Below, in pieces: positions 49,791-59,481 of a DNA stretch of 64,000 nucleotides. Positions within the stretch are counted from its first letter, which is position 1, and every line of letters starts with the position of its first letter. Source of the DNA: an uncultured Eubacteriales bacterium. GTDB taxonomy: Bacteria; Bacillota; Clostridia; Christensenellales; Borkfalkiaceae. Where the stretch lies: positions 1-64,000 of the forward strand of contig UQHL01000012.1 in assembly GCA_900540805.1 (NCBI GenBank). The letters are read 5' to 3'. The notes under the pieces are model-generated. The model worked only from the letters and a program-made list of their open reading frames with translations, made no database searches and was not told where the DNA came from. Position numbers and translations under genes: made by a program.

Positions 49791-51476
49791 TCAGTCGCCG
49801 TAACCAGCCATGCTTAAAAACTCCGTCCATCTCGTCTTTACGCTCTCGATACAGTCCCGATAGATACTCGAAGGAGTATAGACGGGTCTTCCGTTGGAAT
49901 GGGAGTAGCTCAAGCCCTGATAAACCGTCACGATCGAGCGTTCGGAATCGTCGGTGTACATGGGTACCTTTTCCCTCAATTTACAGGTATAGCTAGTATT
50001 GTCTATGCCAAACGAATTGGGAGAAAACATTTTTTCGTACATCGCCTGTACGTAGGCAACGGAATCCTTTTCGGGCTCCGCCACATATTTTGCGGGCAGA
50101 TCGACGTATGTCCTGCTCCTGTAAATTTTCATGCCGTCGTCCGAATAGAGAAAACGGAGAAATAATTTCGCGCCCACTTTCGCGTCCGAATAGGCGGGCA
50201 TAAAAGCGATGGTGCTTCCGCCCGAACGGAGATAATAGCCTCGAGCCGCGCGGATCTCCTTTACCTTCGCCGCAGTGACGCTTTGCGCCGCCGCTATCTC
50301 TTCGTCCGTCTTTTTCTCCTCGTCCACCGCTTTCACGACGGCGCGGAGCTTTTCGTTGCAGGCCGCGCACGGCGCATCTTTTTCATGCGCGCCCGCTCCG
50401 CACAGATCGAGCTTGACGCCCAACGCCGAAATTACGGGCGTCTTTACCGCAATGATATTTTCCATCTCCGTCTTATAATCTTTTTCGAGTTCCTTATAAA
50501 GGTAGTCGCCCGCAACTATAAACATCGATTTCCCCTGCGCCACCCGGGCCTCCGCCGTCACATGATCCATACTTGTCGTACCGGGCGTGGCATAGTCGCG
50601 GTTCAAAAGCTCGGCAACCACCTTCAGGCTTTCATAAATGCCCTTCTTTTCATAAACCGTGTAGCCGTTGGCTTCCAGCGTCCCTTCGTCGGGAATAAAG
50701 TTCCAGAAGTTGGAATAGGACTGCGCGCCCTCGTATTGCGCGAAAAGCACCTGCATGAGATAATCCCAATAGCCCGGGGCCTTTGCGCCGCTCCAGGAAA
50801 CGGGGAAAAAAGCGTCTTTATCGAGAGGATCGCTCGGTGCAGTCGCCTTCACCACGGCGAGGAAATCGTCAGTGGTCAACAGATCGTCGAGCGAATAGCC
50901 CCGCGAGGTGAGCGTCGTCGGATTTACGTAAATCCCCTGTGAGCCGCCTTGCCAGGGCATCCCGTACATTCCGTCGAAGCCCTTGAATTTCCCCGTATAT
51001 TTCACCGCGTTTTCCAGGTTTTCGTTGTCGATCCTGTCGATGATCTTCTCCCCGCGTTCTTTCTTATCCGCGCCGACCGCAGGGCTGTTCCAGACGTCGC
51101 TCAAATCCTCCAGCAGCGCTACGCCGTCCTTTTTGAGGATGGCGCGCGACTGGTTAATCAACGCGTTGACGTTATTGTACTCGAAAAAGATATCGGTCGT
51201 ACAGCGATTGGGCGTTTTTATCTCGTTGGTGGCGTTGATTTCAGCGTCCGTCAGCGTAATTACGACCTCGTACCCCTCGTCGCGGTAAACCTCGTTGAAT
51301 TTAGCCGCCGCGGCGGTAAGCCAGTCAACGCCGTATCCTGCGACAACCGCTTTCACTTCGATACGCTTCCCGTCGCTTTCGCCGTCCGTATCCACGGGTT
51401 TATTACACCCCGACAGCCCGAATAACAGAACCACCGAAAAGAGCACCGCCGCTTTCTTAAACACTTTTTTCCTCAT
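49791..51476 (-). CDS. Extracellular sugar-binding lipoprotein (CUT1 type)
   Basis: A 561-residue solute-binding protein with a lipoprotein signal peptide ending in LSGC (Cys24) followed by NKPVD. The first domain starts VKAVVAGYGVDWLTAAAAKFNE, as in group I binding proteins. An unusual small insert has HEKDAPCAACNEKL, a His/Cys cluster that may bind metal or form a disulfide. It probably captures an oligosaccharide for the two permeases encoded downstream. Longer than the usual 420-450 residues of the family, with the extra length in the C-terminal lobe. Confidence 0.85.
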   Translation of the reverse strand: MRKKVFKKAAVLFSVVLLFGLSGCNKPVDTDGESDGKRIEVKAVVAGYGVDWLTAAAAKFNEVYRDEGYEVVITLTDAEINATNEIKTPNRCTTDIFFEYNNVNALINQSRAILKKDGVALLEDLSDVWNSPAVGADKKERGEKIIDRIDNENLENAVKYTGKFKGFDGMYGMPWQGGSQGIYVNPTTLTSRGYSLDDLLTTDDFLAVVKATAPSDPLDKDAFFPVSWSGAKAPGYWDYLMQVLFAQYEGAQSYSNFWNFIPDEGTLEANGYTVYEKKGIYESLKVVAELLNRDYATPGTTSMDHVTAEARVAQGKSMFIVAGDYLYKELEKDYKTEMENIIAVKTPVISALGVKLDLCGAGAHEKDAPCAACNEKLRAVVKAVDEEKKTDEEIAAAQSVTAAKVKEIRAARGYYLRSGGSTIAFMPAYSDAKVGAKLFLRFLYSDDGMKIYRSRTYVDLPAKYVAEPEKDSVAYVQAMYEKMFSPNSFGIDNTSYTCKLREKVPMYTDDSERSIVTVYQGLSYSHSNGRPVYTPSSIYRDCIESVKTRWTEFLSMAGYGD

Positions 51477-51480
51477 CGAT

Positions 51481-52853
51481 TTACTCCTTTATCGTTTTTT
51501 CGATCAATTTAACTGCATCGTCGCTTTTACCCGTACGGAACAATTCGAGAATTTCGAGAAGCCGTATGCGCGCATTTTCAAAATCTTGTCCGTCGGCCTC
51601 AGACAAAACGGTTGCACCCTTATAAAAATTTTTTCCGTACGCCGAAACGAGTTGCTGCGCCGTTATGCCGCTATCCGTCTTTTCCAGCTCTTTCCCGATC
51701 AGATAAAAAATTTCATAATCCTGCTGGCCGAGCCGAATCTGTTCCAGCCGCCACGAGCTGACGGGAACCTTCATGCCGTACCTCTCCCCCGGATAAAGCA
51801 GAATTCCGTCGCCGCCGCCGTATTCGTTATAATGCAGGTCGCCGTAATTGTCGCGCACAAATCGATATCGCTTCCCTCGCCGCGAAGGGCAAAATTTCGA
51901 TCGAGTATTTGTTTCAGCTGAGCTTTAAGCTCGTTTTTGATCCGAACCTTTTCCGCATTGATTTCCGCTTCCGTATATTTGCCCTTGACGGCGGGCGCTA
52001 TTTTGTCCTGCACGATATTGACAAACGGCGCTATGGGAATTCTGTACGCCGTCACTTTGGGATTGACTGCGAGAGCTTCTATGTAATCGAGCCAGGAAAC
52101 CATCGATTTCGTATAGGCGGGGGGCAGGGTTTCGCAATTTAAGCGTTTCGTCCAAAGATACTCGAAATATCTCTCGTAAGTTCCCTCGTCCATATTGTTG
52201 CCCTCGCCGTAAGCGATATTCTGATACCAGATATCAAACGCCGTGGGGTTATGGACTTCTTCGGGAAGCGTCACGTCATACACTTTCAGGGTAACGGGAA
52301 TGGCTTTTTTCGTCTGATTGACGGTTAAAGTAAACGTGCCCTTATAAATCCCCGCCGCCGCGTCCCCGGGAACGCGGACATCTACCCAAAGCGCCTGATT
52401 TTCACCCGAGTTCACCCGGTCCTCCGAGCGAGCCTTGTATCTGTCGATCGGGACGAGAGCGTCGGGATACCAGCCCGCGTCCGATAAATAGCTGTCGCTT
52501 TGATAATACGGATTGTAAATTTCGATATATTTTTCGGCGTAGATATCTATCCGGGAGGCGTCGATCTTCGCCGTGCCGCCCTCGAGGACCAGCTCCCCGC
52601 CCGTCAGATCGAAGCCATTCACTTTTTTATCCGAAGTGAACATCAGCTGTGCCGAATGCGTTTCGTTTTTCATGCCTGCAAACGACAGTTCCGACTTTTC
52701 CCCCCTCGCAATTTCGGCGTCCCGCATATACTTTTCCGTGGGAAGAAGCCCGTAGATCCGCAAATCGTCTTTTCCCGAATCCGCGCCCTTACAGCCGCTT
52801 ACGGAAAACGCCAGCAGCGCCGCCAAAAACAGGCAGCCGTTTCTCTTATTCAT
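51481..52853 (-). pseudogene. Broken DUF4091-type glycoside hydrolase-like lipoprotein gene
   Basis: Two frames carry the two ends of one gene. The 5' part (52853 to about 51850) encodes a lipoprotein (lipobox SVSGC) with the beta-sandwich start of DUF4091 proteins (LRIYGLLPTEKYMRDAE) and a TIM-barrel beginning up to NFALRGEGSDIDL. The 3' part (about 51858-51481) encodes the typical ending GDGILLYPGERYGMKVPVSSWRLEQIR. Full-length relatives have about 550-600 residues; these parts sum to about 460, so some 100 residues with the catalytic DEP-type segment seem to be missing, along with a frame change near 51850. It starts within the end of the oxidoreductase gene (8-nt overlap). Confidence 0.7.
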
Positions 52854-54120
52854 TTTTTGCCTCCCAATCAATTATTTTTATACTTTTTCCGCCGCACAAA
52901 CGGCTTTCTTCGGCCTTGAAGCCGATTATGTGGCTTTCGAGGGAATCCTCTATCGTCGTACGCGTAACGCTCGGCGAATCCACGGTAATATAATCGATAA
53001 AATCTTTCAGAAGATAATAATCCCCGCCGCCGTGTCCGCCGCTTAAATCGACGCCGTCCTCATTGAAAAATTTATTTACGTCGATCGTTTCCCTTGTTCC
53101 GCCGTATCGATTGACGTGCAGAACCGCCTCTTCCACGTCGCCGTACGCCTCGCCTTTCGTGCCGTGTACCGCGATCGTCCGATGACAATCCTGAGAAAAG
53201 GCCGTCATCGTCAGATGCCCCGTCGAGCCGTCCTCAAAGCGCATATTCACTACCTGGTTGTCGATCGAGTCGTTTCCGCAGTAAAACACGCACCGCGAAA
53301 TAATTTCTTTTTTCTCCCGCAGAATATCGAAAATATTTTTTCCTTTTAATCTCGCCGTTCCCCCGACCACGCAGTTTTCCATGCGCTCGGGATACACTTT
53401 ATAGGCGTCGTAAGGACAAAGCTCTCTCGTGCCCGGCTCGCAATCGACGCAGTGCGTCGCACTGCCGTCGGGAGCATGCCTCTCGTTGAAATAAAACCGG
53501 CTCCCGTACGAACTTACGCTTTCGCAGCGTTTATCCATCAGCCACCGAAGGATATCGAGATCGTGACAGCATTTTGCGACGATGGTAGGCGTGCTTTCTT
53601 TCATATCCCGCCACGGCCCCCGCACATAGCTGAGCGCAAAGTGCCAGTATGCTACATTCTCCGTCTGGTCGATATCCGCGATTTCGCCGAGACTCCCGTC
53701 GGTGATCAGTTTCTTTATACATCGATAAAAAGGCGCGTAACGCAGGACATGCGTCAGCATTACTTTTCTACCCAGCCGCTTTGCCGTATCCCGAATAAGC
53801 AGACACTCTCCGACGGAGGCCGCCGCGGGCTTTTCGAGGCAAACGTCATATCCCGTTTCCAAAGCCCGTAACGTCATTTGACAATGCTGCGCGTCCTGCG
53901 TACAGATAAATACCGCGTCGCAGATTTTTCCCTGTGCAAAAAATTCGTCGGCGTCTTCATAACAACGGGACAGAGGCACGCCGAAGCGGGTAAAGGCAAG
54001 CTGCCGGCTCGCATAGACGGGTTCCGCTACGGCCGTCAATATTACGTCTTTTTCCTTTTCCAAAAGCTTGGCGAACATCTGCCCTCGACTTCCCAAACCG
54101 ATAATCGCAAATTTTTTCAT
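52846..54120 (-). CDS. Gfo/Idh/MocA-family oxidoreductase
   Basis: A 424-residue NAD(P)-binding enzyme. The nucleotide site is FAIIGLGSRGQMFAKLL and the family motif EKP is in YDVCLEKPAAAS (about 95). A Cys-rich insert (HCVDCEPGTRELCPYDAY) may hold a metal or iron-sulfur site and is unlike the second oxidoreductase of the operon. It probably oxidises a sugar released in the cytoplasm. ATG at 54120 has only a weak ribosome site (GGGA); the frame continues six codons to a TTG. It follows the DUF4838 gene by 14 nt. Confidence 0.82.
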   Translation of the reverse strand: MKKFAIIGLGSRGQMFAKLLEKEKDVILTAVAEPVYASRQLAFTRFGVPLSRCYEDADEFFAQGKICDAVFICTQDAQHCQMTLRALETGYDVCLEKPAAASVGECLLIRDTAKRLGRKVMLTHVLRYAPFYRCIKKLITDGSLGEIADIDQTENVAYWHFALSYVRGPWRDMKESTPTIVAKCCHDLDILRWLMDKRCESVSSYGSRFYFNERHAPDGSATHCVDCEPGTRELCPYDAYKVYPERMENCVVGGTARLKGKNIFDILREKKEIISRCVFYCGNDSIDNQVVNMRFEDGSTGHLTMTAFSQDCHRTIAVHGTKGEAYGDVEEAVLHVNRYGGTRETIDVNKFFNEDGVDLSGGHGGGDYYLLKDFIDYITVDSPSVTRTTIEDSLESHIIGFKAEESRLCGGKSIKIIDWEAKNE

Positions 54121-54134
54121 CGTATTTTCCCGTT

Positions 54135-55934
54135 TCAAATCCAGCTTTTTAAGCCCTCTTTACGAAACAACGTATCTTCATAGGGCTGAACGGAAAGTTC
54201 CCGTTCGTCCAGAAAACGAAACAGCGCCCGCTTTTCCTCGTCGTTGTTTTCGCCGCTTGCCTTTCGTTTCAAGGCCGCCGCAAACAGCCGCTGCATTTCG
54301 ATAAAATATTCCAGATTTTTCAAGCTGCGGTCAACCGTTTTGTTTTCGTCCGTAAAAGACAATCCCGCTCGAGCGCTTTCCAGCAATTGTTCGTACTTTT
54401 CCACAACGTCCGCGCGGCCGGCGGCAGTCTCTCCGCGCATACAAGCGGCAAGATAAAATTTTTCGGCCTTATGTAAAAATTCCGTTATCTTTCCGCTTTG
54501 TTCGCCGAACGCCGCGCCCAGACATTCCGTTTCGATTTTCTCAAAGCTCCGATTCGAACCGAATAATCTTTCCGCCATGACATACGTAGGCAGCGGCGTG
54601 GGAAGAAAAATTCGCTGAAGCTGACAGCTGACGTTTCCGTTCATTCCCGCCTTTTCAAGCGCTCCCATATCCTCGTAAAGAATACGGGAAATTTTTGTGA
54701 AAGACGGTTCGCCGCCGTAAGGAAACGTCATCAGATGATAATCGAAAACAAAGCTGTCGCAGCGTATCTTTTTCTGCCATTCCTGAAGATAGTACAGGTA
54801 TTCCCCGCCCGTTTGCGGATGTCGGTTTCGATTGCGGACGTACGGGGGCGCAGATACCGCCGCCGCAAAGTTTTCGTCCGTATAGAGCGTTTGAAAGTAA
54901 TTCCGGGCAATCGGCGCATACATCATCACGAACCGATCGGAATTTTCCAATGTTACGTCGCGCGGCGCAAACAACAAATCGCAATAGATAAGAAACACGA
55001 TTTTTGTATCGATCCGCTCTTTGGTCAGCTTTTTATCCAGCTCGTTGAGCATCGTGACATACCACTCGGACGGCAGCCGTTTTTTGCACGCCTCACATTC
55101 GCAATGGTTGTTGATGCCGTCGGCCAGCCAAAAATGCAGCATATCCGTTTCGGGATGACTGCGCAGGTACGCGACGATCCCGTCCGTCACGGCCGCCCTC
55201 GCTTCCGAATTGCTGTAGCAAAGCTGCGTATCGCCCGGCTTGTCGTCGAAAAAGCCCCGCCGACCGTCCTTCAGGGCAAACAGCGGCCTATGCCGAGGCT
55301 GAATATCTTCGTCCCTCGAGCACGTATCGCCGTAAGTGACGTATCCCAGCGGTTCCGTCGTCCAGCCGTGCCCCACAGACTGAAAAATCAACCCGCAGCG
55401 TTTGATCGCTTCGACGGCATCGGCGTAATGTCTCCTTGAAGCGGCCACGGAATAAGGTTCAGGCGGGAGAGAGGAGCTTTCTTTATGTCGGTACCACTTT
55501 TCAAAAAACAAATGGCCGTCCACAAATTGCAAAAAATAGCTGTTCATTCCGATTTTCGGCAGCCATTCGACCATTTCCGTGACGTTCTCTTCGCTGATTG
55601 CCCCTTCGCTGCATATGCCCCGATAACGGCACTTGGGAGCGTATGTTTTTTTTACGTTACAATTTTCCGCCGATCTTCTGACGAGAATTTCCCCGTCTTT
55701 TCCGGGCCGGACAAAACGGCAGCCGAGCTCGTAAAAAAATTTATAGACGCCGATGAGAACGGCCCGTTCGTTGCTGCCCTCGATGGTTCCTTTGCCCTTT
55801 TCCACGTCGATCGTGATTCTGTCGTCGAACGGATGCCCAGAGGCCGCGTTTTTCAGTCGGATGCCGCAGGCGCCGCCCACGACTTTTGCGTAATATTTAT
55901 TCAATTCGCTGTTTGCGTATTCTAAAGTCTGCAT
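54135..55934 (-). CDS. DUF4838-type glycoside hydrolase-like protein
   Basis: A 599-residue protein. The first 90 residues resemble the alpha-glucuronidase N-terminal domain (ELNKYYAKVVGG and VYKFFYELGCRFVRPG). The central TIM-barrel part has the DUF4838 signature HFWLADGINNHCECEACKKRLPSEWYV; the Cys-x-Cys-x-x-Cys cluster is typical. A helical tail ends the protein. There is no signal peptide, so it is probably cytoplasmic. Enzyme activity is not settled for the family. It is the first gene of the long operon and divergent from the AraC regulator, from which it is 85 nt away. Confidence 0.75.
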   Translation of the reverse strand: MQTLEYANSELNKYYAKVVGGACGIRLKNAASGHPFDDRITIDVEKGKGTIEGSNERAVLIGVYKFFYELGCRFVRPGKDGEILVRRSAENCNVKKTYAPKCRYRGICSEGAISEENVTEMVEWLPKIGMNSYFLQFVDGHLFFEKWYRHKESSSLPPEPYSVAASRRHYADAVEAIKRCGLIFQSVGHGWTTEPLGYVTYGDTCSRDEDIQPRHRPLFALKDGRRGFFDDKPGDTQLCYSNSEARAAVTDGIVAYLRSHPETDMLHFWLADGINNHCECEACKKRLPSEWYVTMLNELDKKLTKERIDTKIVFLIYCDLLFAPRDVTLENSDRFVMMYAPIARNYFQTLYTDENFAAAVSAPPYVRNRNRHPQTGGEYLYYLQEWQKKIRCDSFVFDYHLMTFPYGGEPSFTKISRILYEDMGALEKAGMNGNVSCQLQRIFLPTPLPTYVMAERLFGSNRSFEKIETECLGAAFGEQSGKITEFLHKAEKFYLAACMRGETAAGRADVVEKYEQLLESARAGLSFTDENKTVDRSLKNLEYFIEMQRLFAAALKRKASGENNDEEKRALFRFLDERELSVQPYEDTLFRKEGLKSWI

Positions 55935-55955
55935 GAATTAATTTTCTCGTTTTCA

Positions 55956-55984
55956 TTGACAATCTTCAAAAAATAAGTTATACT
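55956..55984 (+). promoter_or_regulatory. Promoter of the AraC-type regulator gene
   Basis: TTGACA (55956-55961) and TATACT (55979-55984) with a 17-bp spacer. It lies in the 85-bp divergent region and must overlap the control region of the glycan operon, for which I see no consensus promoter, as expected for an activator-dependent one. Confidence 0.75.
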
Positions 55985-56019
55985 GTTTTCATATTTTGAT
56001 ATTTTTATAAAGAGTGGTT

Positions 56020-56850
56020 ATGAACGATACTTCCTTTTATGAATTAGTGCAGGATCGCACTTACGACAACCTGATCTCCGATATCGGCCCTACGAATTAT
56101 CCCTCGCATTTCCATAAAAAAACCGAGATCACTTATATGAAAAACGGAAACTGTCTCTCCGTCATCAACAATGAAAAATACTTCGCGGAAAAGGACGATA
56201 TCTTATTTATTCCCGAATATTATCCTCATTCCTACGACACCTCCCCGGACGCCGAGCGGCTGGTGATCCTGCCGACGCAGGAGCTGAAAAACGATTTCAC
56301 CGCTTTGGCCGACACAAAAACTTTTTTTTGCCTGCTTTCCGATAAAGACTTTAACAGACAAAAAATCCTTCCGATTTTAACCGACATGCTCAAGGTTCAG
56401 GAGGACGGCTCCATCGAGAAAAGAGCCCGCTTTTTATTGCTTAAGGGATATACCACAACCTTTTACGGCAGATTGTTTGAGCAATACGCGCATTTGTTGA
56501 TTTCCAGAAAAAAACAGATCGAAAGTCTGACCGCTATCCTTGCTTACCTCGACGAGCATTACGCGGAAAACATTACCCTGGATATGCTTGCACAGCAATT
56601 CCGATATAACAAGTTCTATTTTTCGAAGCTGTTCAACTCCTGCGTAAACGACAATCTCAAAAATTACGTAAACGGCATTCGTATCAAAAAATTCGTCGAG
56701 ACGTATTCGCTCGATCCTGCGCAAAATATCACACGCCTGGCGTTAGACCTCGGGTTTGAGTCCATGCCCTCCTTTTACCGCGCGTTCAAGAGGATCTATC
56801 ACTGCTGTCCGAAGGAATATTTTGCCTCTCCCGTTTTCGAAAAACAATAA
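56020..56850 (+). CDS. AraC-family transcriptional regulator
   Basis: A 276-residue regulator. The N-terminal cupin (about 1-110) has PSHFHKKTEITYMKNG and FIPEYYPHSYD, the sugar-sensing fold. The C-terminal 100 residues hold two helix-turn-helix motifs: ITLDMLAQQFRYNKFYFSKLF and the signature ALDLGFESMPSFYRAFKR. It is probably the sugar-responsive activator of the divergent operon and perhaps of the GH36/GH43 genes. ATG at 56020 chosen over a GTG two codons upstream. A short CGAAAA/TTTTCG hairpin follows the stop codon. Confidence 0.85.
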   Translation: MNDTSFYELVQDRTYDNLISDIGPTNYPSHFHKKTEITYMKNGNCLSVINNEKYFAEKDDILFIPEYYPHSYDTSPDAERLVILPTQELKNDFTALADTKTFFCLLSDKDFNRQKILPILTDMLKVQEDGSIEKRARFLLLKGYTTTFYGRLFEQYAHLLISRKKQIESLTAILAYLDEHYAENITLDMLAQQFRYNKFYFSKLFNSCVNDNLKNYVNGIRIKKFVETYSLDPAQNITRLALDLGFESMPSFYRAFKRIYHCCPKEYFASPVFEKQ

Positions 56851-56861
56851 AGTTTTCGCTT

Positions 56862-56901
56862 TTGACAAAAACATTATAACACGGTATATTCCCCTTGTCA
56901 T
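56862..56901. promoter_or_regulatory. Two face-to-face overlapping promoters
   Basis: On the plus strand TTGACA (56862-56867) and TATATT (56885-56890), 17 bp apart. On the minus strand ATGACA (56901-56896) and TATAAT (56878-56873), also 17 bp apart. The first would start a transcript of about 110 nt that ends at the terminator near 57005; the second would run antisense into araC. Confidence 0.45.
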
Positions 56902-56973
56902 TACACTGTTTTAACAGCTTGTTTCACCGATTGGCTTTTTTAATCAAATTTTGAACGCTTTTTCTCCCTATCC

Positions 56974-57006
56974 GCCGCGGACTTATAAAAAAATCCGCGG
57001 CTTTTT
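56974..57006 (+). terminator. Rho-independent terminator
   Basis: GCCGCGGA (56974-56981) pairs with TCCGCGGC (56994-57001), followed by TTTTT. It lies between the convergent araC and six-hairpin-like genes. Confidence 0.8.
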
Positions 57007-57020
57007 ATCGGCTGTGAATT

Positions 57021-59015
57021 TTATGACAAAAAAGTATCGTTCAGCCGTATCCAGACATAGCGTGAAAGTCCGCAATCTTCCCTGTCCGCAAAACGGTTCG
57101 CTATGCGGAACGATACCTCCTCCGCGCGCCCGGCAAAGCCGCCCCCGTTTATGAAATCGGGATTATAGGTAGCATAGCTTTTTCCCGCCGAGTCTATTTT
57201 CGATAAATTGGTCAAAAAACCGTTGAACGCTTTTCTGAGATATTCTTCCTCGCCCGTCAGCGAATAATATAAGTAATCGGCTTCCGCGCGCCAGATCGTC
57301 CAGGCGTGGCCCGCGCATATCGCGGGGCCGTCCGCATCGCCCTCCCATTGCGTTTCCCACCAACGGAGCGTAGAACATTTCATCTGGCAAATCGGCGTCT
57401 CTATGACCCAATTTTCGTGCAAATCGAGTATCTCTTTCGCTTTTTCGAGGTAACGCTTCTCCCTGCGGACGTTACGGCAATAATACAGCAACGACAAAGC
57501 CGTACAGGAAATAGAGCCCTCTTCCATTTCCGCCTCCGCCATGCGGCTGCGCTCTCCCTCCGTGGGAAAGGACAGCCCCCGCGCGTACAGATATTCCGCC
57601 ATGCGCTGCGCCGCGGCGAAATAATTTTCCGCCCGCCGCGAATCCCTGTCTTTCAAAAAATTCGCCATATCCGTCAATGGAATCATCGCGCAGCATACCG
57701 TCGTATAATCTTCCGCCGAGCCGCCACAGGCCGTTTCCAGCCTGCCGTCCTCCTTTTGGTAATTTTTCAACAGGCTGTCCGTCGTATTCACTGCATAGAC
57801 GTAATATTTTTCTTCTCCAAAATACCGATAGGCGTCGAGCAGAATGGTTATCCCGAAAAATTCTTCCTGAATCCTCCCGGAGAGGAAAATATTATACGCG
57901 GGCAGGCCTTTATAGGGAGCGAAAAAAATCGTACGTCTCGCAACGGCTTTATTTTTGTCCGTCTCCGTGATCACATCGAGCAGGATCTTAACTTTTTTCT
58001 CGTAAATTTTTATTTCCTCCGCCGTCAGCGTCTGCCCGAAGCGCCGCAAAAAACGCAGCATAGCGTTCGCCCAGCATTGGTGCTCGCAAAGATTCCCGTC
58101 CGTTTTTTCCACAACGGACAAATCTACGGAATCCATGGATTTTTTATATAATTTTATGAGAGCTTTATACGCATAAACCGTAACGCCACCTCCGCGCCCG
58201 TTTTGACCAACGGGAACGATCTGGGTTTCGCCCTCGTCCTTCAGCGTCACCGTTTCGGTAAAGGGAACGATTTCCGTATGTCCCGCGCGTACCATTTCAA
58301 GCCAATCCACTTCCCCGTATTTTTTCAAACGTATTTTACAGCCTATCTCGCCCCCGCTTACCTCGTAATCCAGAAAGGGAACGCCGTACAGCAGAGAAAG
58401 CTTTTCCAGGCAATCGGAGAAATCGTTTACGGGGAAAATCGCAAACACAAGTCTGTTTTTTCTGCGTTCCGTTTTATAAGCCCTGTCGAAATTAGCAAGT
58501 AACTTCAAATTGATAAAATAGTGCCCGCCCGCATAGTCGGAGTAATCCATTTTCCAGCCCGCAGCCCCCTGTAAAACCGCGACCGCCAAGCTGCCGCCGT
58601 TCGGCTTTGTCAGATAGAAATACATAATCTTTTTATCCGCCGAAGTATAGGGGGAATTAAACAAAAATTGATTTTTCCAGCCGCCCCCGTCCAGCTTTCC
58701 CATAAAGTTGAAGGGAAGATTTACGCCGTATTCCGAAAGCCCCTCCGCGTTACCTTCGAGATAAAACAGCAGTCCGTCCCCGCATTTTTGCACCTGTAAG
58801 GCCGATCGCGTCAACGTCCCGCAAAGGATATTTTCTTTCAGTTCAAAGTCTTCCCTCCTGTCGGTATAGGGCGTAGCGGCGGGTTTCTTCCCGCGCGTAA
58901 TATCATCCGACAACAGCGTGTAGCAGACGCTGACGGCTCCGCCGTTGAATATTTTATCAGCCGGACGTCTCTCGTCTATTATTGTTTTTGTTGTTTGATC
59001 AAACGTCAATCCCAT
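57021..59015 (-). CDS. Putative six-hairpin-type glycosidase
   Basis: A 664-residue cytoplasmic protein. The first 300 residues are beta-rich; the rest is helical and periodic, as in (alpha/alpha)6 glycosidases, with the segments DGRLETACGGSAEDYTTVCCAM, MEEGSISCTALSLLYYC and GDADGPAICAGHAWTIWRAEADYLYY, whose Trp, His and Asp residues suit a sugar-binding cleft. I cannot name the family. RBS AAGGTGG precedes the ATG at 59015. It is flanked by terminators and stands alone; a TATAAT at about 59073-59068 with a weak -35 may be its promoter. Confidence 0.55.
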   Translation of the reverse strand: MGLTFDQTTKTIIDERRPADKIFNGGAVSVCYTLLSDDITRGKKPAATPYTDRREDFELKENILCGTLTRSALQVQKCGDGLLFYLEGNAEGLSEYGVNLPFNFMGKLDGGGWKNQFLFNSPYTSADKKIMYFYLTKPNGGSLAVAVLQGAAGWKMDYSDYAGGHYFINLKLLANFDRAYKTERRKNRLVFAIFPVNDFSDCLEKLSLLYGVPFLDYEVSGGEIGCKIRLKKYGEVDWLEMVRAGHTEIVPFTETVTLKDEGETQIVPVGQNGRGGGVTVYAYKALIKLYKKSMDSVDLSVVEKTDGNLCEHQCWANAMLRFLRRFGQTLTAEEIKIYEKKVKILLDVITETDKNKAVARRTIFFAPYKGLPAYNIFLSGRIQEEFFGITILLDAYRYFGEEKYYVYAVNTTDSLLKNYQKEDGRLETACGGSAEDYTTVCCAMIPLTDMANFLKDRDSRRAENYFAAAQRMAEYLYARGLSFPTEGERSRMAEAEMEEGSISCTALSLLYYCRNVRREKRYLEKAKEILDLHENWVIETPICQMKCSTLRWWETQWEGDADGPAICAGHAWTIWRAEADYLYYSLTGEEEYLRKAFNGFLTNLSKIDSAGKSYATYNPDFINGGGFAGRAEEVSFRIANRFADREDCGLSRYVWIRLNDTFLS

Positions 59016-59481
59016 AAGCCACCTTAAATACCCGTCCTATTTTTATTTAGCTTCAGACGCAGTATCATTATAGCCCATTTAAGCGCAGGGTTCATTAAAC
59101 GGCTTGAGGAGGTTATTTCAATAGTTGTCATCTTTTATCGACTCATTATTTTTAAGACCTTGCCTTCGGGATATTTTTCAGCAAAAATCGCCTCCTGTAT
59201 GGCCAAAACTACAGCTCAGATATAGATTCCTCCACGTTATCTGATAAACATAAAAAAGATCAAACCCTGTAGGTCTGATCTTTTTGAATGGACGATAAAA
59301 TATATTTTTCTCCGAGCGTTGACCGCGCGGGGAATTTTTTACAAGGGAAAAAGAATTGCGCGACGGGGGCGAAAGCAAAGTTTTGATTTTATCCCGCATT
59401 TGGATTTCTTTGCGCCGCTTATACAACTTTCCGTTGTTCTTAAAGCTTTAGAAGCCCGCAGGGGAACAAATTTGTCAATAA
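59016..59481. other. 466-bp gap between two glycan genes
   Basis: The part next to 59015 holds a possible minus-strand promoter (TATAAT near 59070). A strong hairpin (59253-59266 with 59272-59285, one mismatch, flanked by A and T runs) is a terminator for the GH43-like operon. An 82-codon frame crosses it and is not convincing. Nothing else is visible. Confidence 0.5.
59253..59285 (-). terminator. Terminator behind the GH43-like gene
   Basis: AAAAAGATCAAACC pairs with GGTCTGATCTTTTT (one mismatch), loop of 5 nt; T runs on both strands. Confidence 0.75.

Noticed and set aside
59178..59426. 82-residue frame in the gap before the GH43-like gene
   Set aside because: It crosses a strong terminator hairpin and has no ribosome site or recognised motif.
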